Below are positions 45,689 to 61,260 of a stretch of DNA of 64,000 bases, piece by piece; position 1 is the stretch's first letter; each line of letters starts with the position of its first letter. Position numbers and translations under genes: made by a program. The notes under the pieces were generated by a model. It was not told the DNA's origin and made no database searches. It saw only the letters and a program-made list of their open reading frames with translations. This DNA is from Sanghuangporus weigelae (Eukaryota > Basidiomycota > Agaricomycetes > Hymenochaetales > Hymenochaetaceae), in the NCBI GenBank assembly GCA_033182465.1, contig CP137318.1, forward strand, positions 1,860,001-1,924,000, in the 5' to 3' direction.

Positions 45689-47038
45689 ATGTTGGCGAGA
45701 TCATCAGCGGCAGCTCGCATCGCATCTTCCGTAGCAATGACCAGACGCACCGTGTCCATAAAGGCACGTCTCTTTGTGTATCCGTACCCACGACAATACT
45801 GACGAATCCCCTACGGTTAATGCAGAACATTGTGTACGGGTCGCCTGAAGCCAAGGAAGCTGGTGAGTTGGAGGCACAGCAGCACTCCAAGTTGGTTGCT
45901 CGGAGGAAGTATCTCCACGTATTCGAATGTAAGCTTGGTCGATTCACGTGGTCTTTCCTTTGTTTCTTCGTATATCCTATCTAACTATTGACTTCGTATC
46001 CAGATCACAAAGTAAAGCCAGATGCAGTGAATGAATATAAGGCAGCCGCGTAAGAGTTTCGCCTTATTGCCTTTTGTAAGCGATTATCGCGCACAATTTT
46101 TTATCGCTCGTCCAGCTTTTCTATTCTTTCACGATTTCACTGAATAAATGATGCTAATCCAGCTATTTTCAGCGAGGAGTATTACACCGGAATCAAGTCA
46201 GACCCAGAATTGCGTATCAAGCTTACCGGTGCCTGGGAAACGATAGTTGGAGAGAATGACATCTTTGGTGTGTTTCCTTTGGTTGTGTCGACTACTTGCT
46301 GTTGACGTCACGGCCATGTAGTGCACATTACCGAATACGAGAACAACGCCGGTCTCGATCGTTCATTCCGCCTCATTCGTGAAAGTGATGTTCGTAGTCG
46401 TTTATTCTTACTTCCTCGATGTGGTCTGAAGGGAACCGTTTCGCAGCATATTAAGGCGCAGAATAGGATTCTGCCATTCCTGTCCTCTAGGTCGACGCAG
46501 ATCAACCAGGAGTTTGCATTTTTTCCATCCTCTCCACCACGTGTGCAAGGCGGCATTTTCGAACTGAGGAGCTATCAATTGAAGCCGGGAAAACTTCTCG
46601 AGTGGGAAAGCACTTGGTAATCCCGCTCCTTCTCTTTTCTCAAAGTGCTAGCTTTCTCAACTTCTATGGCTAAGGCGGATCGGAATTGAAGCAAGACGCA
46701 AGCTCGTTGCTCCTGTCGGAGCGTGGTTCTCACGAATAGGAAGATTGCACCAAGTTCATCACCTATGGCAATACCCGTGAGTGCGAATGATCCCGGCCAA
46801 ACATTCCCGCTGTAACGTATAGTCCCCCAGAGACTTTCAGACTCGGAACGATACTCGGGAGAAGGCATGGCAGCTGGATGGATGGAGCGATACTGTGCAC
46901 AAGGTTTAATCAACTCTTTCTTACCAAGAAAACTATGACGACTGACATTAATATTGATATTGCTTTCAGACGACAAAACTAGCAAAGTTCATGGACTCGA
47001 CAATTCTTATCCCGCTTTCATACTCTCCGCTTAAGTAG
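45689..47038 (+). CDS. NIPSNAP family protein, probably mitochondrial
   Basis: The N-terminus MLARSSAAARIASSVAMTRR is rich in Arg, Ala and Ser with no acidic residue, as in a mitochondrial presequence. The two NIPSNAP repeats follow: YLHVFEYHKVKPDAVNEYKA...AEEYYTGIKSDPELRIKL, and GGIFELRSYQLKPGKLLEWE...GIEARRKLVAPVGAWFSRIG with RLHQVHHLWQYP. The end is WSDTVHKTTKLAKFMDSTIL. One intron (near 46390-46446, 57 bp, GTTCGT...TTCGCAG) lies within an open frame; removing it restores RESDHIKAQNRILP, the family consensus. NIPSNAP proteins are conserved mitochondrial proteins linked in animals to mitophagy and metabolism; the fungal role is unknown. Confidence 0.88.
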
Positions 47039-47355
47039 CATTTGTATGTATGTGCTCGAATTAAGATGTTGATCGTGATTCGTGCAATTGAGCATACCGA
47101 CCTTTACTGATATGATGATGCTTGAGAATAACTGATTTGACTAGAGTAGCGGACGGACACCAGGTGTGGATTGAATCGGTCTAAACATAAAACATAGGAA
47201 TTTCGGCTCGGGCCACTTATTAGCTGATGACGTCAGGATCTGCATGTCTACATTAGCAGGAGCGCTTGAAGAATGTATAAGTACGTACGCCAATTGGTGC
47301 TGCTCCGTCAAAGGAGTATCTTTGGCTCAACAAATCCCCGTATCAGAAATCCACC
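47039..47355. other. Promoter region of the Zn2Cys6 gene
   Basis: 317 bp between the NIPSNAP stop and the transcription factor start. An upstream open frame beginning at 47273 overlaps the start region in another frame and could act as an upstream ORF. Nothing else was recognised. Confidence 0.4.
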
Positions 47356-50300
47356 ATGTCAACATGTTCCTCCGGTGACCAGCCCCTTTCTCCAGAGGCC
47401 TTTGATCATGCAAGCCAGGCGAACAAAAAGAGGAGCAGTCGTGGTAATTATCAATTAGTATTGGATGGGATGGCAGACCAAATGATGTCACTTATGACTC
47501 TCAGCTTGCGACCAATGCCGAAGAACGAAGAGCAAATGCAGAAAGCCTGTCGATCCAAACAGACCCTGCTCGAATTGCACGATTGCAGGTTTGAGTAAGT
47601 TCGAGGTACTATGCATTTCAATACGAATTCCCTTTCACCGTCTTTCTCCAATCTCGTAAAGATTGCACCTTCCAAGGTGACACGTCATGTTCATCAGGGC
47701 CAATTCTTTTAAGCTGACTACCATACAGGTCCTAGCTACAAACGAGGTCCACCAAAAGGATACATCAGTGCTATTGAACAACGATTGCATCAGGTTGAAG
47801 CTGTTCTCGGAGCAATAATTACCTCCAAGGACGTGAAGTCACAAGAAATCACCTCTGCATTGAGGACGGATGAAATAGCAAGAGAGATAATAGATAGAGT
47901 TGATCGTGGTCCTTACGGTTCGACAAGCCGTGCTACCTCCGCGGGACCTGCAGACTTCTCGGCAACCATAAGGCAACTCAACGAATCAAGGGATAACCGT
48001 GCTACTAGGGATTCGAGAGTAAACCGCGAGAACTTGTCCTCAACTTATCGTCAGTATTCATTTACAGTAATGTTGTTCTATCACTGAACCATGTAATAGA
48101 CGACATCCCCTCTCCTTCTCCGGAATGGCTGAGGAAACTGGATGTCATTCTTGCAGGGCAAGGTGCTAGTCGATATTCCGCGCCGCCTTCAGGATCTTCC
48201 TCGCTTGAGAGAGGGTACGTCTGGCTTACTTCAACATGGAGGAGGTCGTTGTTGAAAGAGAAGGCTTCTTTATAGGCATACCGATACGCCTGGCTACAGC
48301 GGTCCCATTGAAGGTGTACCAGGTGGGCACTTGAATATCTCAGAAATGCACGCTTACATCCTAATGCCCCGCGCAGCCAGAAATGAAGACGTTGTAGAAA
48401 AGGTAGAAGACGAGGAGGCAATAGGAAGTCTCTCATTCAACGAAAATGACGAGGTGCGTAGAATGTCCATGGTCCAACGTTTACAAGCTAAAAATATCGG
48501 AATGTTTAGATTCGATATCAGAACGAGTCGAGTGGTATGTCGCTCTTGGACAAGTTAGCAGATAATACCAGTGGTCGTAACTCTGGTGGAATATGGCAAG
48601 TCCGAGAACGCACATACAGTATAAAAGAGTTTACATCCTCCCAATTCTAGGCGACTGCCAATGGCTCGTACTTGGCCGCACGCTCCAATGCGTCTCGCAG
48701 CAATTGGTTCTGTCCATGAACCGATATCAATGCAATGGCCGACCCCTGATCACGAGAAACTACTCATAGAGCTTTATTTTACATATGTTCATCCTGATTT
48801 GCCCGTCCTCCACAAACCCAGTTTCATGGATCTCTGTCAGTCCCACTTGGATTATGACTCTAATACCGCTCCCACGTGAGTCCTTTCCGTGCGAACTAAT
48901 ATTGCAAGCCTCTGAATTCCAATCGACTGATATAGGTTTGCATCTACCAATTTACAGACTAAACTGGCTCAGCTGCTCATGCTTTCTGTGTTCACCGTTT
49001 CAAGTAGATTCAACGAAAAAGAACTGCCTCTGCCAGAGCCTGGAGGCATGTGGGAAGCAGGTTGCAATTATCTAGCTTCTGCTAGACAAATCCTATGTAC
49101 GTATCGTTGATCGGTCAACATGTCGATATGAGGTCTTAAGTTCGAGCTTATAGATTCCGTGATTCATACGAGTTCATTAATCACTTGTCAAGCCCTAGTA
49201 ATTCTAGCGTATAGGGAATTCGGGCTGGGTAGGTCTCTGTCTACAAAAGCATTGCTTGTGGACTGACTCTCCGTTAGGCTCCTTTGAACAAAGCTCAGGC
49301 TTTATGAGTAAGTGTTTTCTGTGGTGCTTGTCCCGCTTTCTAACGAGTAGACTTTCTTCTTAGGTATGGCGATCAACATGGTAACCGTGTCTGTGATACA
49401 CATTTTGCTCTAACCTTACCAACGTTACAATTCACAGGCTCAAGATCTTGGTCTACATCGTGCGGCGGACCGATGGCAGCGCTCTGGCATCGATATATTC
49501 TCTCCGAATCAGAAACAAGAAAGAAAGCATGTTTGGTGGAGCTGCGCTATTGCTGAGAAGTAAGTGAATTTACTGACATTTTTTTCTTCGTTCTCACGGG
49601 ATCTCTCAGGTATATAGCATGCGCATTAGGTAACGGAAATGCTTAGTCTTTGTCCCCACAGTTCTGAGTGTGTTACAGGCAAGCCAACGATCATTCGGCC
49701 AAACGATTACGATACCGACTTGCCAGAGGACCGTGGCAGCGATCCCCGCTCTTCCTTTGTACGATAGTTCGGCAAGCCACTCGCTATTCACTGATTTCTT
49801 ATATCTTATACAGGGAGAAGAGGTCGAGGTATGGCAGCCTCACCCAGCGGTTGTTCAATCTTTACCCCAGCCTCCTGTCCTCTGTCACACCCTATCTACT
49901 TTCAAAGCTGCGGCATCGCTGTGTAAGACTATTCGGACTTGTATCTCGACTCACACTCACACACTGCAGCCGTAATAACGGGGAAAATCATCGACAAGAT
50001 TTACTCTATACGCCAAAAGCCGTGGCCTAAGAAGCAACGATTACTGTATGATCTGGATAGAGAGTTGAATGACTGGTTCGCTGGCCTTCCTGCACATTTG
50101 CATTATGATGCTGCAGTACGAAGACCTGTCTCTCCTCAAACTCTTTTCCTCCATATCCAGCATTCGATCGTTATGATGTTACTTCATCGCAAATTGTAAG
50201 CACGGTATAATCTATTTCCAGCTTGTTCGAAGCCGACACGTTCTGATCCAGCATACCTCGCGTAAATCATCGAGAGTGAGTGAACTTCAAGCTTGACTTC

Positions 50301-51299
50301 ACCATTGGAGCGTAATGCAGACGCAACTCTGACTAATTTAAGGAGCGCGGCATCGGCCCACGGAATAGACACAGCAAAGGAGTTTGAGCCGTGTCAGGAA
50401 GCAGCAATCAGGATTTCATCTCTGGGTAATACTCTTACCACTTCACTATGATGTCACTGACACTACACTTCAACTTTGTCAATCTAGCCGCAACTATCAG
50501 AGAAGTCTTTTCTTTGAAGGCCGTTTCAGCGTACCTACCGTCGTACCTAATGTCTGCCGGGTACGCCGTTCGTTTAATCACGCTGTCCACAGCTGACACG
50601 CTCTTAGGATCATGCATCTCGCAGCAAGTGAGTCCTAATACCTCTAGGTATCCGACGTTTTTTCTGAAATGGTTGTTAGTATCAATGAATCGAGGAGATA
50701 CACTGCGGTCTGTAGTAGGAATCCGAAACACACTTGTCTGTTTAAAAGATATGGAGGTAAAGGTCTGAGTCTAACGTAACTCGCTTGGAGCTCAAATCTC
50801 TTCAGAATGTCTGGCCAAGTGCTATGCGGAACTGCGAACTGCTCGGTAGCGCCTGGTCAAAGCTGGAAAGCACCATGCAGACCATTCTTGATAATCCAGA
50901 CCAAATTCCTCATGCAAGTCAAAGTTTCGGTCCATATAACCCTGTGGTAAGTGCCCTCTCGCACTCGCAAAAATCTTACTGTCTCTGATTTCGTCATATC
51001 AGGAGGCGGAAGAGAACACACGCGTGATGGCACGACTGCTGGGACTGGAGATACCGGGCGTAGTCCATGCACCAGTTCCACCAGTCCCGTGGGCGAGGGG
51101 ACCTATGACGCAGCATGTTCAAGGTTCTGCTGCAAGCTCACAGACCGCATATTCACCAGCATCCACAGAGTATTCTCGGTCTGCTGGACTTACGCCGTCA
51201 TCTCGGCCGTTGGATTGGATGCAAGAATATCCGGATAGTTCAATCCCGTTCCATGGGTACGATTTTCAGAGTTTCACGAACCCGGACTCGTTCTATTAG
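47356..51299 (+). CDS. Zn2Cys6 transcription factor with Fungal_trans domain
   Basis: Exon 1 (47356-47443) gives MSTCSSGDQPLSPEAFDHAS. Exon 2 from 47505 encodes the binuclear zinc cluster CDQCRRTKSKCRKPVDPNRP then CSNCTIAGLNC (CX2CX6CX9CX2CX6C). It is followed by YKRGPPKGYISAIEQRLHQV, the linker-dimerisation pattern of the XlnR-like group. The middle domain shows IRYQNESSGMSLLDKLADNT, GGIWRLPMARTWPHAPMRLA and ELYFTYVHPDLPVLHKPSFM, typical of Fungal_trans. The end is DWMQEYPDSS...QSFTNPDSFY. More than a dozen introns are needed, and the structure between 49080 and 50800 was only partly resolved. One intron (48596-48650) is GC-AG. It is a nuclear DNA-binding regulator. The group resembles hydrolase and carbon-utilisation regulators, but targets cannot be inferred from neighbours. 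Confidence 0.85.
48596..48650 (+). other. GC-AG intron in the Zn2Cys6 gene
   Basis: The junction ATATG|GCAAGT ... TTCTAG|GCGACTG rebuilds GGIWRLPMARTW, the conserved Fungal_trans motif (GIWR.P.ARVWP in relatives). The overlapping GT (CAA|GTCCGA) gives the wrong phase with this acceptor. Length is 55 bp, as for normal introns here. Confidence 0.78.
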
Positions 51300-51557
51300 T
51301 TACCTGATTGCAAAGCTAAAGGCTACGCAAGAGATGTACTTGATTGTAGATTGTATGCGATGTAGTTCTTGTTGTATTTATCAAAGCGCAAATGGAAGCT
51401 GTTTCACATGTTCATGGGAAAACAAAGAAAATACGGACCTTGTGTCGATCACTGCCGTAAGGAGACGATCCATTTTGTCTGATGGGACCTACAACATCTG
51501 CCGCGCCGCTTATTTGACTTGTATTCGTAGTGGTAGTCGCACTTGCTCAGTCAGACC

Positions 51558-52886
51558 ATGTCCAACCTTCGCGAGCTACTCAACCCAGAAAGGCCGGAGA
51601 GTTTGTTAGTTGCTCTTTCATCTCGTCCTCTACACATCAAGGCTGACAATTCCTTAGCTCGCAACAGAGTGCGGCTGGCACACCTTCCCCCTCAACGACG
51701 TCTACTCCAGTCATAGAGAATGTCGACCGCGACAACGACCTAGCTCATGAATCTCTGGTCAATCTTGATGCGTCATATGCTACGTACCCCGGCTCGGATC
51801 CGTCACTCGTGGAAAACACGGCACATCCACCTCACGAAAACTGCCCTGACTCTTTGGATTGTCTTCCTGACACAAATGATCGGCCGCAACATACTTTGCC
51901 CGTTATTTTACGCTGTGCGATATTAGGGAGTGCGAAAAGGAAGCTTACTATTCGCGACATTTACGCTGCCATGGAGAAAAAGTATCCTTATTACAGAACA
52001 GCCGGACCAGCATGGAAAGTATGTATCATCTTTGTTCCTTTCTTGTAGATATGTTTTCTCACTCCGCTCCCAGCAATCAGTTAGGCATCATCTATCATTA
52101 AGCAGACTTTTTGAGAGGAAGGCGAAACCGGTCACCGAGCCGGGCTTTGGTTCGTACTGGACTGTTAACCTTGACGCTCCGCCTGGGACGAAGCGGCCTC
52201 GTAAGCGGGGACGGCAGAACAAAAGCGCGAATCCGAATCATATTAGTTCTCTTGTTGCAGGAGTAGGATCTTTCACTGAACGCAGGGGTCGACCGAAGAA
52301 ATATGTTCCTCAGGATTTCGAGATTGAACAGATTTCAGGGCACCCGTCACCATCTTCCTTCCATGTCCCTTCCAGTATCCTTGCAGTACCCCAGATTTCT
52401 TCCGGAAATTTTGCCGCATATCAGCTTCCTGTTAATGGATGTTCATCTCAGCAGTTTCGGTTGCACAGTGTCCACGACATGCCATCACCACACGTTGACC
52501 ACGGCGACGACGAAAAGATGTTCGATACTCATGATGACTATACGGAACAGGACTCTCCGACACTGACTGATGATGCGGATGGAAGTATCGATAACCGTTC
52601 GGAAGAGCGCGCCGTATACACTTATTCTGGTGATCCACGAACCCTTCCCCCTCCAAGTCTCTCGAGTGTACCCGTAGATCCGACTCTCATAACCAACTAC
52701 AATGAACCTATCCAACACATTTCCCGACTGGGGGACGAGATCAGGGAACTTCAGGGACGAGTGACATCCTTATATACGGAAAAGTCTAAAATGGAGAGAG
52801 AGCTTGACGATGCGCGTGCTGAGATCGCTCGCCTTCGTGCCAAAAATGAAGTACTCGAGCGAAAGTCGGGAAATGGGACGTTGTGA
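51558..52886 (+). CDS. Forkhead (winged-helix) transcription factor, 406 aa
   Basis: Exons 51558-51604, 51658-52018 and 52074-52886 total 407 codons. The forkhead domain reads LPVILRCAILGSAKRKLTIR, DIYAAMEKKYPYYRTAGPAW, K|QSVRHHLSLSRLFERKAKPV and TEPGFGSYWTVNLDA, with an intron inside the recognition helix region. Directly after it is a basic stretch (GTKRPRKRGRQNK), probably a nuclear-localisation and DNA-contact segment. A second GRPKKY motif near residue 205 looks like an AT-hook. The C-terminus is a coiled coil (EIRELQGRVTSLYTEKSKME...RAEIARLRAKNEVLERK). Forkhead proteins in fungi control cell-cycle, mating and metabolic genes; which of these applies is unknown. A perfect donor GTGAGC overlaps the stop codon, so an alternative longer C-terminus is possible. 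Confidence 0.9.
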
Positions 52887-53337
52887 GCGTGTATTTTTGG
52901 TCGTTTCTTCTGCTTTCGGGGGCCAATGACTTCGGCAAAAACAGGAACCGCGAGGTCCAATTTCACTGTCCCTTTGCCGTGGACTGAACGTAGGTGGATT
53001 CATTTCTGATCAACTTTCTCGACTTTCTCAATGACCTGTATTGCATACTTATTTCTTTATTGTTTGGCATAAAGCTTGTCTTCATTGGTTCTTTTTCACT
53101 TTTCAGGATTCAACGCATTGTATTTTACGCAATCTTCGTTCTTTATTCATTACTCAACAGTACACCGTGTTTTCTTTGAGTAGGAATTAGTTTACGTCCT
53201 TTGATATTTCTTTTGTTTACTATCCCATATGTAGAAATAGGTTTCCTGACAATCTGATCGACGTTCATGATCGACCGCGAATTTTTGAGGATGAGGATGA
53301 GGATATCTTCACTGGCACCGACGACCCGACGTAGTTC
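52887..53337. other. Intergenic stretch between forkhead and UTP13 genes, with an exon-like segment
   Basis: 451 bp. Bases 53242-53335 read, after a possible TAG acceptor, as FPDNLIDVHDRPRIFEDEDE and on to DIFTGTDDPT followed by a TAG two bases before the UTP13 ATG. The codon use and acidic composition look coding. A separate frame (52994-53179) is a hydrophobic, T-rich stretch. Whether these belong to an extended forkhead transcript, a small separate gene, or neither, I cannot tell. Confidence 0.4.
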
Positions 53338-56311
53338 ATGTCCCGCTACAAGACTGCGTAAGTTGCATACATTATATGTCTTTTCTGTGTTATCTAAGGC
53401 ATTCGTTCAGATATGAGAAAGCAAGAGTTATAGGCCCTCTTCATACCGGTGGTCCAGTTGCGCTCGCTTCAGATGGTCAACATGTTATAACCTGCGTTGG
53501 AGAGGAAGCGCTCTTAACTCGACTTAGCGATGGTACAGAACTTCGTCGTTTCATAGCTGTACGATTGAATTTTTTTTTATCATCGGTCCCATTCGCCTCT
53601 AATGGTTGTTCTGATATGCATTACAGGACTCGGAGACGATTCACTCGCTGTGCTTGACTCCTTTGTCCTCTCACCTGGTCGTCTTCACGGCGTCTTTAAG
53701 TCTCCACTATTACGAAGATCCTCTATCACCTTCTTCAGCAAAATTAACTCGTCCGACGCGAACGATTCATAAGGCCCATGAAGCGCCTGTGCACGTTTGC
53801 AAATCTGACCCGACTTCGAGTTTACTAGCATCGGGCTCGGCAGACGGCGTTGTGAAGGTCTGGGACATTCGACGTGGGTATGTAACGCATATCTTTAAAG
53901 GACATGGAGGCGTAGTCAGCGCATTATTATTCCGCTATGTGCGAGATACGAATGCTGTTGTCAACACGCAACCCGAGCTACACTTGATTTCGGCTTCAGT
54001 GGATACGCGTGTCCGGATTTTTGACTTGTCTCCCGAGTCGTCACGTTCTGGCAGTGCAAAGCCAATCGCTGTCCTAGAAGGTCATGTCTCTGTCCCTCGA
54101 GCGCTGGATGTGACTTCGGATGGGAAGTGGCTCATTAGTGGTGGACGTGATTCTGTTGTTTTACTCTGGAACGTTCTTGGGAACTCGAATGCCAACAAGA
54201 AAAAAGAACGGAAGCAAGGAAGGCTCGCTCCTGACCTAGTTCGGACTATCCCTATCCTAGAACGAGTAGAAGCGGCAGGCTGGGTGGACGACGGGATCGA
54301 ATCGCTTAAGTTCTTCACAGCCGGGGAGAAAGGCGTGTTGAGGGTCTGGGACGCTCAAACCGGAACCTCTCTGTATGCTCTGAATGAGGAGTCGGAAGAG
54401 GACGTCGAAAATCAGCGTGAAATACTTGAAGTTTGGTGTGTGTTTTGCTCGGTGTCTCTTACGAGCGAGAAATGGATATTCATTCTTTTTTTGACAGTTG
54501 CCTGCGTGATAAAGACCTCATTTTGTCTGTCCATGCAGATCAGAATATCCTTCTGCATTCTCTTTCCGGCAGGATTATACTCCAGCAGCTCATAGGATTC
54601 AATGACGAAATAACCGCTACATCATTTCTTTCTGCCACGAGTCCAGATTCTCATGTCGTAGTAGCAGCGAATTCTTCACTCATCCGGGTTTATTCTGTTT
54701 CCGGGAACGACTCCCGTCTTTTGTCAGGCCATGCCGGAATAGTCTTGTGCCTTGACAGCAGTGAAGACAGATCGTTTCTGGCCAGCGGAAGCAAAGACAA
54801 GTCTGCTCGACTGTGGTCCTTTTCGAGATCATTGTCAGCTTGGATGAATGTTGCCGTATGTGAAGGGCATGCAGAAAGCGTTGGTGCCATCGCTCTTTCT
54901 CGGAAGACCAACGAATCTGGGTCCAATCCGGGAGCACCGCGCTTCATGTTCACAGGCAGTCAGGACAGGACAATCAAGATGTGGGACCTCTCTTCTGTTT
55001 CAATACCAAGTGTCGAGTCCAACGGCAATCCCGTACGCTGCAAAAGCCTTACTACGCACAAGGCTCATGATAAGGACATAAACTCTCTCGACGTTTCTCC
55101 CAATGATCGCTTTCTGGCGTCTGCTTCACAGGACCGGTCAGCTAAGGTATACGAGATTGAATACTCTCCGACTGGTCCACGAGGAGAGATAAAATTACTC
55201 GGCACTTGCAAGGGGCATAAGCGAGGAGTTTGGACTGTCAAATTCGGCAAGGTGGAAAGAGTGCTTGCAACGGGTAGCGGTGACAAGACCATTAAACTAT
55301 GGAATTTAGATGACTTTACATGCATTAAGGTTTGTCTTGGGTTAACTGGAAGTTGAGATCTTATGCTGATCGTTCCTGTAAGACCTTTGAAGAGCATACA
55401 AATTCCGTTCTGCAGATTGATTTCTTTAATCAAGACATGCAGCTTGCCAGTACAGCCTCCGACGGCCTTCTGAAGCTTTGGAATGTTCGAACGGAGGAGT
55501 GTATCTCTACCATGGACGGTCATGAGGACAAAGTGAGCTTCATACCATTTCCTAGTAATCGCGGCGCTGACAATTGCTAGGTATGGGCTTTGGCCATCAG
55601 CTCAGATGAATCGTTGATCGTAACCGGAGCAGCCGATTCGGTCGTCACCATCTGGAAAGACTGCACTAAGGAAAAGGAACTTGAAAAGTTAGCTGACCGA
55701 GAGAAAATAGTAATGAAGTACGCTCAGAATGCTGCGCCGTTGGACGTTAGACTGACGTCGTCTACAGAGAGCAAGACTTCATGAACTACCTAACGATGAA
55801 AGATTACCGAAACGCTATCTCGTTGGCGATTGCCATGGATCAACCTGGTCGACTATACTCTCTCTTTAAGCAGATCCTATCGCCCGAATTATGCGATCCG
55901 GATGCTTTCGAAGCTGGTTCAGTCACCGGCACGACCAGCATTGACATGGTTCTGCGCAAGCTTCCACCGACGGAACTGGCTTCACTCTTACGTCACATTC
56001 GTGACTGGAATGCAAACGCCAAAACAAGTTCAGTCGCCCAAAGTGTCCTAAATTCACTTCTCAAGTTACGGGCCGTGGAGGAGTTCGCACAGGCCTTTGA
56101 TCCTAGCGGCGCGCTGATATCCATTCAGACCGACAATCCCAACGACACTTTGTCATTGAGTGAGCTAGTGCAGGCTCTAATCCCGTATACGGAGCGTCAT
56201 CTTGCGCGTCTGGATCGTCTTGTTCAGGACAGCTATATTCTGGATTACGTTCTTGCGGAGATGGATGGTGGGCTCATGACGGAGGAAGACGGGATGGAAG
56301 TCGATTTTTAG
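53338..56311 (+). CDS. UTP13: U3 snoRNP WD40 protein Utp13 (TBL3 family), about 870-880 aa
   Basis: Start MSRYKTAYEKARVIGPLHTG. Two beta-propellers' worth of WD repeats are visible, for example LLASGSADGVVKVWDIRRGY, WLISGGRDSVVLLWNVLGNS, FLASGSKDKSARLWSFSRSL, FMFTGSQDRTIKMWDLSSVS, FLASASQDRSAKVYEIEYSP, VLATGSGDKTIKLWNLDDFT, LASTASDGLLKLWNVRTEEC and LIVTGAADSVVTIWKDCTKE. The conserved Utp13 C-terminal domain follows (LTMKDYRNAISLAIAMDQPG, SPELCDPDAF, VAQSVLNSLLKLRAVEEFAQ, IPYTERHLARLDRLVQDSYI). Utp13 is part of the UTP-B subcomplex of the small-subunit processome and is needed for early 18S rRNA cleavages in the nucleolus. About six short introns. It converges on PRP22 with 201 bp between stops. 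Confidence 0.95.
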
Positions 56312-56512
56312 AATAAACGACGTCAAAAGTATCCTATACGAAGCATGTATAATGTTTGTTGTTTCGCCAATATACTCAGAGACACGACGTAGATAGAAAA
56401 GATTTTCTCCAATGCTGATTATAATTTGTAATAATATACATACATTGCCCGAGAATGCAAATAAACCGATACAATGCACTGCAATAATGCAACTCTATTC
56501 GTAATGTGAAAA

Positions 56513-60315
<3,803 letters not shown>

Positions 60316-60535
60316 GATGGAACAATACAGGACTTAGGAGATAGACGAAGTGCTCTCAACGATCAGCAAAGACGTCGAAGAGATGGAGGTTGGAGAGGAA
60401 CGAGAGTGAGGAAAGAGAGGTCGGCGATCTTGTAAGCTGTCAGCGGTCATGTGACCCATGCATAAATTCCGAGAAACACCAATTACGCTTGCCTCCAGCC
60501 AACATCATCTAGCGCCCAGCAGTGTCGGCACAGTC

Positions 60536-61108
60536 ATGGCAGGGCTCGCAACCTCCGAGTAAGTCCCTGAATATCTCCAAGTGAATTGATACCGATCAAT
60601 TTCAGCATAGATATCGCTACTAGAGGGGCAGACCAATTCATCTATGTCTATTATGCCGCGTATGACTCGAAAGACAGAGCTCAGAGCGTGCCAAAGTTCT
60701 ATCGACAAACATCATCGGTAGTCTGGAATGGAAATCCTGTCCAGGGAGACACTGGTGTAAGGGAGTTGATGGAAAAGATGCCTCCCAGCAGACACGAAGT
60801 GCAGTCCTTCGACTGCCATCCAATCCCTAGTAAGTTACGAACGTAGTCAATAGCTCTATTTCTTTCAAGTAAGCTGACCTCGCAAAGATACATCTCCGCC
60901 GTCGCTACTCGTAACTGTGTCTGGGACTGTTGTACACGGCAAGGTGACAGCTGTTTTGCATCCACCTCATGGTAAATCCGTCGACGACCAGCCCCGGATA
61001 TTTTCCCAGACGTTTATTCTTGCTCCGGACACGGATAGTACTGCGGATGCAGCCAAGACGCAGGTCAAATATTACGTGCTGAGTGACGATATGAGATTTG
61101 TTGGATGA
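60536..61108 (+). CDS. NTF2-like mRNA export cofactor (NXT1/p15 type)
   Basis: Three exons; the first encodes MAGLATSD and splices to IDIATRGADQFIYVYYAAYD. NTF2-fold landmarks follow: FYRQTSSVVWNGNPVQGDTG, VRELMEKMPPSRHEVQSFDC, then after an intron SLLVTVSGTVVHGKVTAVLH, IFSQTFILAPDTDSTADAAK and the end YYVLSDDMRFVG. VWNGN, the FDCHPI segment and the terminal D-x-FRF-like strand are typical of p15/NXT1 rather than Ran-carrier NTF2. p15 dimerises with Mex67/NXF1 to export mRNA through nuclear pores. The length (about 150 aa) fits. Yeasts use the distant Mtr2; basidiomycetes commonly have this metazoan-like form. Confidence 0.88.
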
Positions 61109-61260
61109 TGCTTTTGTAGCCGCGAGGATATGCATCGCATGGGAAGTGCGGCGGCGAAGACATGCCGTACTCATATAATGTAGTAGTGATGTTTGTAATC
61201 GGTCTTGTTTTACATGTAAATGTATCAGCGTGCGAATTCACGAGTTGCACACCTTCTTCC

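Noticed and set aside
52994-53179. 61-codon hydrophobic frame that could be a small membrane protein
   Set aside because: T-rich non-coding composition gives many Phe/Leu/Ile codons; no family match, and no conserved start context.
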